Part shown: piece after piece, positions 1 through 15,393 of the stretch
Position numbering within the stretch: position 1 is the stretch's first letter
Layout of the letters: each line of letters begins with the position of its first letter
Source: Rhizobiales bacterium 62-47
GTDB lineage: Bacteria; Pseudomonadota; Alphaproteobacteria; Rhizobiales; Xanthobacteraceae
DNA length: 64,000 nucleotides
Assembly: GCA_001899255.1 (NCBI GenBank)
Contig: MKVX01000005.1
Coordinates: 186,001 to 250,000, forward strand
Direction of reading: 5' to 3'
Position numbers and translations under genes: made by a program
Notes under the pieces: generated by a model
Seen by the model: the letters and a program-made list of their open reading frames with translations, nothing else
Told to the model about the DNA's origin: nothing
Databases searched by the model: none

Positions 1-1136
1 TCCGCATAGCCGGCCGCGAGGCGCCGCGTCGTTGCGCCATGCGTTTCGGTTCGATCGCAAGCGTTTCACGGTGAGACCAACAACCACACGACCGTTTCTG
101 TCGGAGTCAAGCCCGTGCGGCGTATGCCGACCGGATCACCCGCGGCCAGCTACAACCGGCAACGTTGCCCTCGCAGGGTTACTCGGAAAAAAGAACAGAA
201 AAACGCACGAGTCGATAATCACTTATCCCCATAGTGACTCGAACTACTTTAAAAACGCGCCGCGCCTCGGCCAAACATAAACAATTTATGAATTTCTTTT
301 TTGGCTGTGGCAGAAATTGTCACACTCGCCGGGGTGTTTCGAATCCGCGCGAAGATTCAAAACCTTGTCGCTTCGCATCGAAGCTCACGAAAATTTCGCC
401 GACAGCGCATTGACGGCGGATCGCGATACATTCCGAATTAAACCCGTTGCGAGATACGCAACGTCGTGTATTTCTTTAATCACACGCGGCGCCCACGGAT
501 CGTTAGGCCAGTGCGGCTTAAGAACCAGGGCGGACGCGCAGATCGATAAGCGGTGTGTGCGTTAGCGGCGTTTTCCAACGATTGGCGGGCTGTAGCTCAT
601 AGCAGTATGAGAACGGAGTTCTGTGTCTAAATCTCTCGATCAGCAGCGGACGGTTGAAAGCTGCACAACAAGAGGGATCGATATCAGGCTTTACCGCGCA
701 AGCGATGGACGACGTTACAAGACGGGTTGAGGCAGGCAAGTGTGGGCTGAGTAGCGACGCTTGATCTTCGGTGTCGCGACCTTTGATTAAAACATCTTCG
801 AGTTGGACAGCTGGCTACGGTTCACCGTGGTCAGAGGGGGAACATCTATGCGCAGCGGCAGCACGATCCTAACGCATCCAATCGCTTCTCCGATCTGCTC
901 CCCAACAGCGGCTGCATTCGCCCGGCCCCGGGCGCGCGCCCCCAATTGCGCCAGTCCTTCGCGCTAATTTCCATCCTCCACTTTCACTGTCAGGCCTGAC
1001 CGCAACGGCGAAAGCGTTTCGCCGAATGATGTGGTGTCGGCTGATGTGATCGAGGACAGGAAACCGATCGTTTCAGCGGCAACAATTTTCTGCGCCGTGA
1101 AACAGAACATTACTCGAGAAGAAAAGTTATCCAACA
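1..1136. other. Gene-poor region upstream of dnaA, possible origin-linked sequence
   Basis: No reading frame here looks like a real gene: the open frames are short, lack ribosome sites and resemble nothing I recognise. Part of it (about 200-310 and 410-480) is clearly AT-richer than the surrounding genome. One near-consensus DnaA box, TTATCCCCA, lies at 223-231 (one mismatch to TTATCCACA). A weaker one, TTATCCAAC, at 1127-1135 touches the dnaA start. A purine-rich stretch at 1115-1126 can serve as the dnaA ribosome site. A long AT-biased stretch next to dnaA could be part of a replication origin or a dnaA autoregulatory region. However, one good box is too few to call oriC, and in several Rhizobiales the origin lies away from dnaA. 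Confidence 0.35.
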
Positions 1137-2570
1137 ATGTCGAATATCGCTCAGGATCAATGGTCGCGAGTCAAAGGCCGTCTTCGCTCCAGTGTCGGCG
1201 AGGACGTTTACTCCAGTTGGTTCGCGCGCATGGATCTTGAAAGCGTCCAGCAGCAGAGCGTTCACCTGTCGGTGCCGACGAAATTTCTGCGCAGCTGGAT
1301 TCAGGCCCACTATGCCGACCGCGTCCTGACCTGCTGGCAAGCCGAGATTCCCGCGATCGATCGCATCGATCTGACGGTGCGCTCGGCCGCGCGTTGTGTC
1401 ACTCCGGTCAAGGACACGACAACTGCGGCCGATCCACGCCGCGCCACGGATCGCGATCAAACGCGCCCGGCTCCCGAATTGCGCGTCACTGCTTCGGCAC
1501 CGGTCTCCGCAGGCCACGACGCGCTCGGCGGCTCGCCGCTCGATCCGCGCCTCACCTTCGCGAGTTTCGTTGTCGGACGTTCGAACACGCTGGCGCAAGC
1601 CGCAGCGCGTCAGGTCGCCGAAGGTCGCCGCGGCGACAACGTGATGTTCAATCCGCTCTACATTCATGCCGGCGTCGGTCTCGGCAAAACGCATCTGTTG
1701 CAAGCAGTGACCTGGGCCGGCAATGCCAATCCCGACCGCAAGGTGCTGTATCTCACCGCCGAGAAATTCATGTACGGCTTCGTCGCCGCGCTGAAGACTC
1801 AGAACGCACTGGCCTTCAAGGAAGCGCTGCGCGGCATCGACGTGCTGGTGATCGACGACTTGCAGTTCCTGCAGGGCAAATCGACCCAGGCGGAGTTCTG
1901 CCACACACTCAACGCATTGATCGATGCCGGACGTCAGGTGGTAATCGCTGCCGACCGCCCGCCCGCCGATCTCGAAAGCCTCGATGACCGCGTGCGTTCA
2001 CGGCTCGCCGGCGGTCTTGTCGTCGAGATGGGTTCGCTCGGTGAAGATCTGCGGCTCGGCATTCTGAAATCGCGCGTCGCCGCGGCCAGAACGCACCACG
2101 CCGATTTCGACGTGCCCGCGCCGGTGCTCGATTATCTCGCAAAGACTATCACGCATAACGGACGCGACCTCGAAGGCGCCGTCAACCGCCTGCTGGCCCA
2201 TAGCAAGCTCAACGCGCAACCGGTGACGCTGGAGATGGCCGAGCGCGAAGTGCGCGACCTGATCCGCCCGCAGGAACCCAAGCGCATCAAGATCGAGGAC
2301 ATCCAGCGCGTCGTCGCGCGGCAATACAACGTCAGCCGCTCCGACCTGCTGTCGTCGCGCCGCACCGCCAATGTGGTCCGGCCGCGCCAGGTGGCGATGT
2401 ATCTCGCCAAGACGCTGACGCTGCGCTCGCTGCCGGAAATCGGCCGGCGCTTCGGCGGCCGCGACCACACCACCGTCCTGCACGCGGTGCGCAAGATCGA
2501 AGCCCTGGTGTCCAAGGATATTGCCCTTTCCGACGAGGTCGAACTGCTGAAGCGTCAATTGCAGGAGTAA
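1137..2570 (+). CDS. dnaA: Chromosomal replication initiator protein DnaA
   Basis: DnaA binds DnaA boxes at the origin, oligomerises with ATP and opens the duplex for helicase loading. The 477-residue product has the full family layout. An N-terminal helicase/DiaA-interaction domain (about 1-75) is followed by a poorly conserved linker (about 90-135). The AAA+ core has Walker A GVGLGKT near residue 180 and Walker [14 protein letters not shown] near 238. The C-terminal DNA-binding domain carries the signature [15 protein letters not shown] near 440-455. Length is close to the E. coli protein (467). The ATG at 1137 follows a GAGAAGAAAAG purine tract. It heads the dnaA-dnaN-recF-gyrB series, each gene separated by 150-220 bp, so each may have its own promoter. 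Confidence 0.98.
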   Translation: MSNIAQDQWSRVKGRLRSSVGEDVYSSWFARMDLESVQQQSVHLSVPTKFLRSWIQAHYADRVLTCWQAEIPAIDRIDLTVRSAARCVTPVKDTTTAADPRRATDRDQTRPAPELRVTASAPVSAGHDALGGSPLDPRLTFASFVVGRSNTLAQAAARQVAEGRRGDNVMFNPLYIHAGVGLGKTHLLQAVTWAGNANPDRKVLYLTAEKFMYGFVAALKTQNALAFKEALRGIDVLVIDDLQFLQGKSTQAEFCHTLNALIDAGRQVVIAADRPPADLESLDDRVRSRLAGGLVVEMGSLGEDLRLGILKSRVAAARTHHADFDVPAPVLDYLAKTITHNGRDLEGAVNRLLAHSKLNAQPVTLEMAEREVRDLIRPQEPKRIKIEDIQRVVARQYNVSRSDLLSSRRTANVVRPRQVAMYLAKTLTLRSLPEIGRRFGGRDHTTVLHAVRKIEALVSKDIALSDEVELLKRQLQE

Positions 2571-2784
2571 GCGGGGCAAATCCGGCAAAATGCGGGGAAA
2601 TTTTCGTCCCGAAAACCACGCCGCACTTGCACTTGGCCGCTATCCACGTCACCTTGCGGACCCCGCGAGACTGAGCAAAATCATCCTTTGATCGGCCTTG
2701 CGGACCTCATTCGCCGCGGCACCCGTTTGGGCTGCCCGGCACTTCCACGACATGGTGTGGATACTGGATCGGGCGGGTTTTGCG

Positions 2785-3903
2785 ATGAAGGTGACTGTCG
2801 AACGCGCGCAACTGCTGAAATCGCTGGGCCACGTGCATCGCGTGGTCGAGCGCCGCAATACCATTCCGATCCTCGGCAACGTTTTGATCCGCGCCGAGAG
2901 CAACCGCCTGTCGCTGAAAGCAACCGACCTCGATCTCGAAGTCACCGAGACGTTGCCGGCTGAAGCCGCCACGCCGGGTTCGACCACGGTGCCGGCGCAC
3001 ATGTTCTACGACATCGTGCGGAAGCTGCCGGACGGTTCGCAGATCGTGCTGGAAAGCGACGGCGATCGTTCGGTGCTGGCCATTCGCGCCGGTCGTTCGC
3101 GATTCACGCTGCAGACCCTGCCGGAAAGCGATTTCCCCGACCTTGCGGCGGGAGACATGTCGCACTCGTTTACCCTTGCGGCGGCGGATGTGAAGCGGCT
3201 GATCGACCGCACCCAGTTTGCGATTTCGACCGAGGAAACCCGCTACTATCTCAACGGCATCTATCTGCACGCCGCGGGTAGCGCCAAGGCGCCGACGCTG
3301 CGTGCCGTTGCCACCGACGGCCACCGCCTCGCGCAAGTCGATCTGCCGCAGCCGAAAGGCGCCAGCGGCATGCCCGGCGTCATCGTGCCGCGCAAGACGG
3401 TCGGCGAAGTGCAGCGCCTGATCGAAGACGCCGACGCCGAAGTCACCATCGAACTCTCGCAGGGCAAGATCCGCTTCACGCTCGGCAACGTGGTGCTGAC
3501 GTCGAAGCTGATCGACGGCACCTTCCCCGACTACGGCCGCGTCATTCCGCAGAACAACGACAAGGAACTTGTGGTCGACAAGAAGGATTTCGAAGCGGCG
3601 GTCGATCGCGTCTCGACGATTTCCAGCGAGCGCGGCCGCGCGGTGAAACTGGCGCTGTCCGCCGGCAAATTGACGCTCTCGGTAACCAATCCGGATTCCG
3701 GCAGCGCGACGGAAGAACTCGAAGTCGAATACGCTTCCGACGCACTCGATATCGGCTTCAACTCGCGCTACCTGCTCGATATCGCCGCGCAGATCGAAGG
3801 CGAAGTCGCGGTGCTGAAGCTGGCCGACCCCGGCTCGCCGACGCTGGTGCACGACCGCGACGCCAAGGGCGCGCTCTATGTGCTGATGCCGATGCGCGTC
3901 TAA
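2785..3903 (+). CDS. dnaN: DNA polymerase III beta subunit (sliding clamp)
   Basis: This is the ring-shaped processivity clamp that encircles DNA and tethers polymerase III and other repair and replication partners. The 372-residue product starts MKVTVERAQLLKSLGHVHRV and contains three successive clamp folds (about 1-125, 126-250, 251-372), ending VLMPMRV as the family does. An in-frame ATG exists 29 codons upstream at 2698. The added residues do not resemble the family, and E. coli DnaN is 366 residues, so the ATG at 2785 is preferred. It lies 214 bp after dnaA, in the usual order before recF. An inverted repeat sits just after the stop. Confidence 0.98.
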   Translation: MKVTVERAQLLKSLGHVHRVVERRNTIPILGNVLIRAESNRLSLKATDLDLEVTETLPAEAATPGSTTVPAHMFYDIVRKLPDGSQIVLESDGDRSVLAIRAGRSRFTLQTLPESDFPDLAAGDMSHSFTLAAADVKRLIDRTQFAISTEETRYYLNGIYLHAAGSAKAPTLRAVATDGHRLAQVDLPQPKGASGMPGVIVPRKTVGEVQRLIEDADAEVTIELSQGKIRFTLGNVVLTSKLIDGTFPDYGRVIPQNNDKELVVDKKDFEAAVDRVSTISSERGRAVKLALSAGKLTLSVTNPDSGSATEELEVEYASDALDIGFNSRYLLDIAAQIEGEVAVLKLADPGSPTLVHDRDAKGALYVLMPMRV

Positions 3904-3921
3904 TTCCGCTGCGGCGCGCTT

Positions 3922-3960
3922 GCGAAAAACCCGTGGCCGGATTGTGGCGGCGTTTTTCGC
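3922..3960 (+). terminator. Inverted repeat with T5 after dnaN
   Basis: GCGAAAAAC at 3922-3930 and GTTTTTCGC at 3952-3960 are perfect 9-base complements separated by 21 bases, starting 18 bases after the dnaN stop. A small inner GCCG/CGGC pairing precedes the T5 run. It could attenuate read-through into recF, but the stem next to the T run is short, so the call is tentative. Confidence 0.35.
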
Positions 3961-4082
3961 CACGATAGAGCCAGACGCAGCCCCGATTTCGGGCTTTTGA
4001 TCCGCACGACAGCAACCGACCCCGGTCAAGCCGACCATCGTGGCTCGCTTGCGCGCCGCCGTGTGCTATGACCCTGCCCAGC

Positions 4083-5222
4083 ATGACCACCTCCCGCATC
4101 CAGCGACTCTCGCTCACCGGCTTCCGCAATTACGCGGCGGCGACGATGACGGTGCGCGGCGATCTCGTGGTGCTGGTGGGAGCGAACGGCGCCGGCAAGA
4201 CCAATTGCCTCGAAGCCGTCTCGCTGTTGTCGCCCGGCCGCGGCCTGCGCCGCGCCACGCTCAGCGAGGCCGCCAACCAGCAGGGCGACGGCTCCTGGGC
4301 GATTTCCGCCGAAGTCGAAGGCGCGCTCGGACTGGCGACGCTCGGCACCGGCATCGATGCGCCGACGGCGGACACGACGACGGCCAGCCGCCGCTGCCGC
4401 ATCGACCGCGAACCGGTCGCGTCCGCCACCGCATTCGGCGATCATCTGCGCATGGTGTGGTTGACGCCGGCGATGGATGGCCTGTTCACCGGCGCGGCCT
4501 CGGAGCGGCGTCGTTTTCTCGACCGGCTGGTGCTGGCGATCGACAGCGAGCACTCCAGCCGGGTCTCGGCGCTGGAGCGCAGCCTGCGTTCGCGCAACCG
4601 GCTGCTCGAAGACCGCAACGCCGATCCGCACTGGCTCGACGCCATCGAACGCGAGACTGCCGAACTGGCCATCGCGGTGGCGGCGATGCGCGGCGAGACG
4701 GTGACGCGGCTGGCGGCGACGTTGCAGGCGCGCGGCACGGCATCGGCGTTTCCTTCGGCGCGCATCACCCTCGACGGTTGGATCGAGAACGCGCTGCTGA
4801 TCGACCCCGCCACCGCCGTCGAGGACCGCTACCGCGAGGTGCTGCGCAAGAGCCGCCTGCTCGATGCCGCCGCAGGCCGCACCTTGAACGGCCCGCATTT
4901 GACCGACCTGCACGTGATCTACGCGCCGAAGGAGATGCCGGCCAAGGATGCCTCCACCGGCGAGCAGAAGGCGCTGCTGATCGGCCTCGTGCTGGCGCAC
5001 GCCAATCTGGTCGCCGAGATGACCGGCATCACGCCGCTGCTGCTGCTCGACGAGGTGGTGGCGCATCTCGATCCCGGCCGCCGCGCCGCGCTGTTCAACG
5101 AGCTGGCGCAACTCGGCGCGCAAGTCTGGATGACCGGTGCCGATCCGGCGGCGTTCGCCGAGATCGGCAGCAGCGGCGAGGTGTTCGAGGTCGAGACCGG
5201 CCGCATCGCGCGGCGGGACTGA
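4083..5222 (+). CDS. recF: DNA replication and repair protein RecF
   Basis: RecF is an SMC-like ATPase that loads RecA with RecO and RecR at single-strand gaps. The 379-residue product has Walker A GANGAGKTN near residues 32-40. A helical arm region fills the middle. The ABC signature region STGEQKALLIGLVLAH lies near 290 and Walker B PLLLLDEVVAHLD near 320. Two in-frame starts exist: ATG 4068 (adds MTLPS) and ATG 4083 (MTTSRIQRLSLTGFRNY). The second gives the N-terminus usual for the family, where the RLSLTGFRNY strand starts almost at once. It follows dnaN by about 180 bp and precedes gyrB, the conserved order. Confidence 0.96.
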   Translation: MTTSRIQRLSLTGFRNYAAATMTVRGDLVVLVGANGAGKTNCLEAVSLLSPGRGLRRATLSEAANQQGDGSWAISAEVEGALGLATLGTGIDAPTADTTTASRRCRIDREPVASATAFGDHLRMVWLTPAMDGLFTGAASERRRFLDRLVLAIDSEHSSRVSALERSLRSRNRLLEDRNADPHWLDAIERETAELAIAVAAMRGETVTRLAATLQARGTASAFPSARITLDGWIENALLIDPATAVEDRYREVLRKSRLLDAAAGRTLNGPHLTDLHVIYAPKEMPAKDASTGEQKALLIGLVLAHANLVAEMTGITPLLLLDEVVAHLDPGRRAALFNELAQLGAQVWMTGADPAAFAEIGSSGEVFEVETGRIARRD

Positions 5223-5286
5223 AAAGCGCCCCCGTCAGGCGCCGAATCGACCTATTCCGACGGCTCGAAACGGCCTCGCCGCGGCC

Positions 5287-5316
5287 TTGAAAAACCATTA
5301 AAAATTCTCATATATT
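5287..5316 (+). promoter_or_regulatory. Candidate sigma-70 promoter for gyrB
   Basis: TTGAAA at 5287-5292 and TATATT at 5311-5316 are separated by 18 bases in an AT-rich patch between recF and gyrB. Both hexamers are good matches to the housekeeping consensus. A start near 5323 would leave a leader of about 110 bases before the gyrB ATG at 5433. Confidence 0.5.
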
Positions 5317-5405
5317 CAATGCCTTGCAAGGCCCGACTTTGCGCTAGGCGCATGGCCGGTTTCATGGCACAAATAAACCATTCAGCAGCGCGTTTTGGAC
5401 GCTGA

Positions 5406-7874
<2,469 letters not shown>

Positions 7875-8022
7875 CGGCCAGGCGGCGTGTCAGCCCTATC
7901 CGGTCGGTATAGGTAATAGGCGTGGAGGTCTGGCCGTACAGATAAAGGTTCGTGATCATATCAACGTTCAGATTCGACCAATTTCCGAGATTGATAGTCT
8001 GTTCTGTCATAGCTTCCCCCGC

Positions 8023-8490
8023 TCATTGAACTGAGCCGGTGGTCGTTGGCGTTCCAATTTCTCTTTGAATCTTCCCACATGCATTGAGTAGGACGATGGA
8101 ATCGTAAAAATTGTCCACGCTCGGGATGTCGCTGCTGCGATAATGGATACTTGCGACTGCTGTGTAGAAGCCGAAAAGCCGCAGTATGAACGGCTCAGCG
8201 AGGTTTGTATCCCATCGCGAGATTTCGCAGCAGTGCTGGTTCTGGCGATAGAAGCTTTCGACATCTGAGTATCGTTTTGATCTAAGCGAATTTGGTCCAT
8301 GATTTCGCAAAGTCCTTAGAACCGCAACGTCGAGTGGCTCACGGTCGCTGAACCAGCGAGCCATGGGATAACAAAAGCCGCTGAAATTGAAATACTGAAC
8401 GACGCCCAGAACAATAAATGCGGCGCAAGCAATCGATCTCGTCAGAGTGCCATGCTTCACCGCAGATCTCGTTCCGGTGATTTTCTGCAC
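8023..8490 (-). CDS. Unknown protein with N-terminal membrane segment
   Basis: The 155-residue product is not recognised. Residues 18-40 (IACAAFIVLGVVQYFNFSGF) form one hydrophobic segment that could be a signal anchor; the rest is polar and probably outside the cytoplasm. It has five cysteines, including a CC pair near 87. The reading frame is intact, and its base composition is clearly less GC-rich than its neighbours. It lies 36 bp downstream of the gene at 8527-9339 on the same strand, so the two are probably co-transcribed, and it converges on gyrB. No function is proposed. A spurious frame is possible but less likely, given the intact length in AT-richer DNA and the pairing. Confidence 0.5.
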   Translation of the reverse strand: MQKITGTRSAVKHGTLTRSIACAAFIVLGVVQYFNFSGFCYPMARWFSDREPLDVAVLRTLRNHGPNSLRSKRYSDVESFYRQNQHCCEISRWDTNLAEPFILRLFGFYTAVASIHYRSSDIPSVDNFYDSIVLLNACGKIQREIGTPTTTGSVQ

Positions 8491-8526
8491 TATAGTCTCT
8501 CGATCGCATTCATTGATGATCCATCA

Positions 8527-9339
8527 CTATTTGACGATATCTGGCAACGTTTCACGCAATGCTTCATGAACATGCGAACTGACTGTAGTCCACTGGGACA
8601 TTCCAAAGATCTTGGTGTTGAACTGAATGGCAACGAGAACGCTCGAGCTTAAAGCTATCGAACTCGAACAATAATTGAGCACCAAAGAACACTGCAGAGC
8701 AGGCAGGAACGCACGCTCGGCTGGATCGCGAACATACAACGCCCTTGTCATTTTCTCATATCGGGTCTCAGCCCAGCCATCTGCATTGACGCGAAGTCTG
8801 CCGCTTGTGACTTGTGACTGCTGGTCCGCGATGATGCGTTGCTGTTCTTGATACAAACGCCTGGGAGATTCTCCGATAACTATTCCCATCGAGAGCGAAC
8901 GGAAGTCGCTATTTGGAAACATGCCAAGAAAGGGACCAGCAACAGCACCGCCAATCGAAACGTCGATCATCCGGCTGCTATTGAAAAATTTCCTCGCTTC
9001 CACCGGATTTCTGAAAACGTCTTTGATGGAAATACTTTTGGTATACGGAGAATTATTGAAGGAAATAAAGTTCAGGTCATATCCGTCAGACGGCAAAATG
9101 ACTCGAACACCTTTGACATCGACGATCGTTCGTCCGTCTGACGTTTTCGGCCAGGTGTCTTGATCCTGCGCAAAGCACAGACCGCACAGCAAACTGATCC
9201 AGCACAGAATTGCGGAGACGAACGCGAATTTTCCGTGAGGTGAATGTTGTTTTAGTGGAGGGGCCAAGGCGTTCGACGCGGACCTTCCTAAACAGAGAGC
9301 GGCTACAAGTCGGCGTCGAAACAGCATCGAACGATCCAC
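8527..9339 (-). CDS. Unknown exported protein
   Basis: The 270-residue product is not recognised. A hydrophobic stretch at about residues 36-56 (AFVSAILCWISLLCGLCFAQ) ends in an AQ|D-like signal peptidase site. It is preceded by an unusually long, basic N-region of about 35 residues, so the true start may lie downstream at a non-ATG codon or at Met5. The mature part begins with a strand-rich WPKTSDGRTIVDVKGVRV segment, then a glycine-rich stretch DVSIGGAVAGPFLGMFP near 125, and a second helical part. Codon and base composition are less GC-rich than the flanking operon. It lies about 116 bp beyond the end of the metal-efflux operon and 36 bp before the second unknown gene. This looks like an accessory pair of foreign or fast-evolving origin. 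Confidence 0.55.
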   Translation of the reverse strand: MDRSMLFRRRLVAALCLGRSASNALAPPLKQHSPHGKFAFVSAILCWISLLCGLCFAQDQDTWPKTSDGRTIVDVKGVRVILPSDGYDLNFISFNNSPYTKSISIKDVFRNPVEARKFFNSSRMIDVSIGGAVAGPFLGMFPNSDFRSLSMGIVIGESPRRLYQEQQRIIADQQSQVTSGRLRVNADGWAETRYEKMTRALYVRDPAERAFLPALQCSLVLNYCSSSIALSSSVLVAIQFNTKIFGMSQWTTVSSHVHEALRETLPDIVK

Positions 9340-9455
9340 GGACGCCGTTTCTTGTGAGGGTGTTTCGCGTCCGTCGGTAAGCTGTCACTTTTCCTGCAGA
9401 TTGTAAAATGCCACGAACACACCTGAGCTGATCCAGGAGCTTTCCTCACCAGAGG

Positions 9456-13622
<4,167 letters not shown>

Positions 13623-13626
<4 letters not shown>

Positions 13627-14894
13627 CGGGTCGACTCCCGGGCGAGGCTCAAGGGATTGCCGACCAGGCCTTCGATGGTGGCGACGGCAACATGGACATT
13701 CTGCTGCGCTTCCTGCTCGCGCAGCCGCGACTGGACGAAACTCGCCTGAGCATCGAGCACTTCAAGCAACGAGTAGCGGCCCTGCCCGTAGCCTTCGGCA
13801 ATAGCCTCTGCCGCCTGACGCGCTTTTGGAATCGCCGAATCGCGCAGGATTGCCAGTTCGCGCAGCGAACCCTGCAACGTGTCGTAGGCCCGCCCGGCGA
13901 GGACGATCAGCGTGTTGCGGTTGGCTTCGCGCTCGGCTCGCGTCTTCGCCAGACTCTCCTGCGCCGACAGGATGTTGCCCTGGTTCTGGTCGAACACCGG
14001 AATCGGCACCGACAATGTCAGCCGCACCGCATCGTCGTTGCTGGCGTTGTAATGGCGCCATCCGACACCGACGCGGACATCGGGATAGGGCTTCAGCCGC
14101 GCCAGCAGCAATTCCGCATTGCGTTGCGCATAGACCGCGGTCCAGCGCACCAGTTGCGGATTGGCATCGATCGCCGCCACCACCGACTTGAAGGACGGCG
14201 GCCGCCCCGTCACCTCGAGCCGTCCGGACACCGACGCAAAGTTCGGCGCGGTGTCGCCCATCAGCACCGCCAGTTCGCGCCGCGCGCTGGCCAACGCCGC
14301 CTTGGTGCGCTCGCGATCGGCCTTCACCAGCGCCGACGCCGCCTCGGCGCGGCCGGTTTCGGCGGGTGACGACGCACCGGCCTCGACGCGCCGCTGCAGC
14401 AGCGGCGTGATCCTGTCGATCGACGTCATCTGCTCGTCGAGAATTTGAATGCGGCGCTGCAGCCCGAGTACGCTGACAAAGGCGATGGCGGTCTCGGACA
14501 GAATCTCCAGCCGGACCGCCTTGCGCTGAATCGTCGCCGTCTCGACGCCGGCCGCACCGGCGGCGATGCGCGCGTCACGCTTGCCGAACAGTTCGAACAA
14601 CTGGCTGATCTGCAGCGTGGACTCGGCCGACCGGGTGCCGCGATAGACTCCGGAGCCGAACGCATTGTCGTATTCATAGGACAGTTCGGGATTGATGAGC
14701 GCACCGGCTTGCAGGCGTTGCCCTGAGGCGATGCCGATGTCGCGCTCGGCCGCGGTCAGTCGTGGGCTGGCTTTGAGCGCGCGATGCAACGCGGTGCCCA
14801 GCGTGAGCGTCTGCGCGTGCGCAACGCCGATCAGCCCCGGACTGACCAGCAAAACCAGTGCGCACGCAAATCGCGCGGCGGATGTGGAGAGCAT
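13623..14894 (-). CDS. Outer-membrane efflux channel, TolC/CzcC family
   Basis: This outer-membrane exit duct completes the metal exporter. The 423-residue product has a signal peptide (residues 1-27, ending VAHA). Two tandem outer-membrane-efflux repeats (about 30-215 and 220-415) follow, each rich in long amphipathic helices. Motifs such as ELSYEYDNAFGSG and PDVRVGVGWRHYN fit the strands that form the barrel. Length fits the CzcC subgroup. It begins 55 bp after the small gene at 14950-15309 and overlaps the adaptor gene by 4 bases. Confidence 0.9.
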
Positions 14895-14949
14895 GACGAT
14901 AACCTGACGAACAGCGAACGATGGGCGCGCAAGCGCCCGGCGATGACGT

Positions 14950-15309
14950 TCAGGTCAGCGATTTGGGGGGCGGCGTATCGAGCCACGATCCGGCACCGGA
15001 TCGATGCAGCGGCGGACGCGCCAGCGCCGCCGACGCGATCGCAACCGGCACGACCGCATCAACCGGCAGCGGCATCACGATGGAGAAGCAACTGTGACAA
15101 TGATGGCCGGGCGCCACGCTCTTGCTCGTGCCGTCGTTGTCCGCAGCAATCGAGACCGACACGCTGGTCCCCGAGGCGGGATTCGCGAACGCATCGTTGC
15201 AGAACAGGTGCAGGCCGCCGGCGAGCAGATAGACGAATGTCAACAGCACGGTCAGCCAGCCGCGAAGGCTGCGCGGACGAACGACAATGGTCTGACCCTG
15301 TCCCGACAT
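14950..15309 (-). CDS. Small Cys/His membrane-anchored protein heading the metal-efflux operon
   Basis: The 119-residue product starts the operon, 55 bp before the CzcC-like gene. Residues 15-43 form one hydrophobic segment ending FCNDAFA, a signal peptide or anchor. A compact motif, GHHCHSCFSIVMPLP, lies near residues 68-82, and the tail is proline-rich (SWLDTPPPKSLT). Position and the HHCHSC cluster suggest a periplasmic metal-binding accessory. Small proteins of this size with an N-terminal anchor and a Cys/His motif (for example the DUF2946 type) often accompany copper or zinc genes. Family membership is a guess; the metal link is inferred from context. Confidence 0.6.
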   Translation of the reverse strand: MSGQGQTIVVRPRSLRGWLTVLLTFVYLLAGGLHLFCNDAFANPASGTSVSVSIAADNDGTSKSVAPGHHCHSCFSIVMPLPVDAVVPVAIASAALARPPLHRSGAGSWLDTPPPKSLT

Positions 15310-15345
15310 GCCGCCCGTCTAGCACGGGTGGCCTAGGCTGTCGAC

Positions 15346-15358
15346 GTTACAACATAAC
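15346..15358. promoter_or_regulatory. GTTA-N5-TAAC palindrome upstream of metal-efflux operon
   Basis: GTTACAACATAAC has GTTA and TAAC arms around five bases, extended by one C/G pair on each side. It lies 37 bases before the start of the first gene of the operon, where an operator would be expected. GTTA/TAAC half-sites resemble Zur and other Fur-family sites. The regulator is not known from this window. Confidence 0.4.
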
Positions 15359-15393
15359 GCGGAACTGCGGCGCCGCGGCGGCGGCGCGGCGAT

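Noticed and set aside
588-660. tRNA-like start (GGGCTGTAGCTCA) upstream of dnaA
   Set aside because: Only the first arm resembles a tRNA. No D-, anticodon- or T-arm pairing and no GGTTCGAATCC-type loop can be made.
848-1010. Short open frames on both strands that look vaguely protein-like
   Set aside because: They are short, lack ribosome sites and family motifs, and are broken by stops. They are probably non-coding or decayed DNA.
1110-1904. Long minus-strand open frame inside dnaA
   Set aside because: It is a shadow of a high-GC gene: the plus-strand DnaA motifs are certain. The same holds for the long antisense frames inside gyrB, czcA, infB, nusA, katG and pnp.
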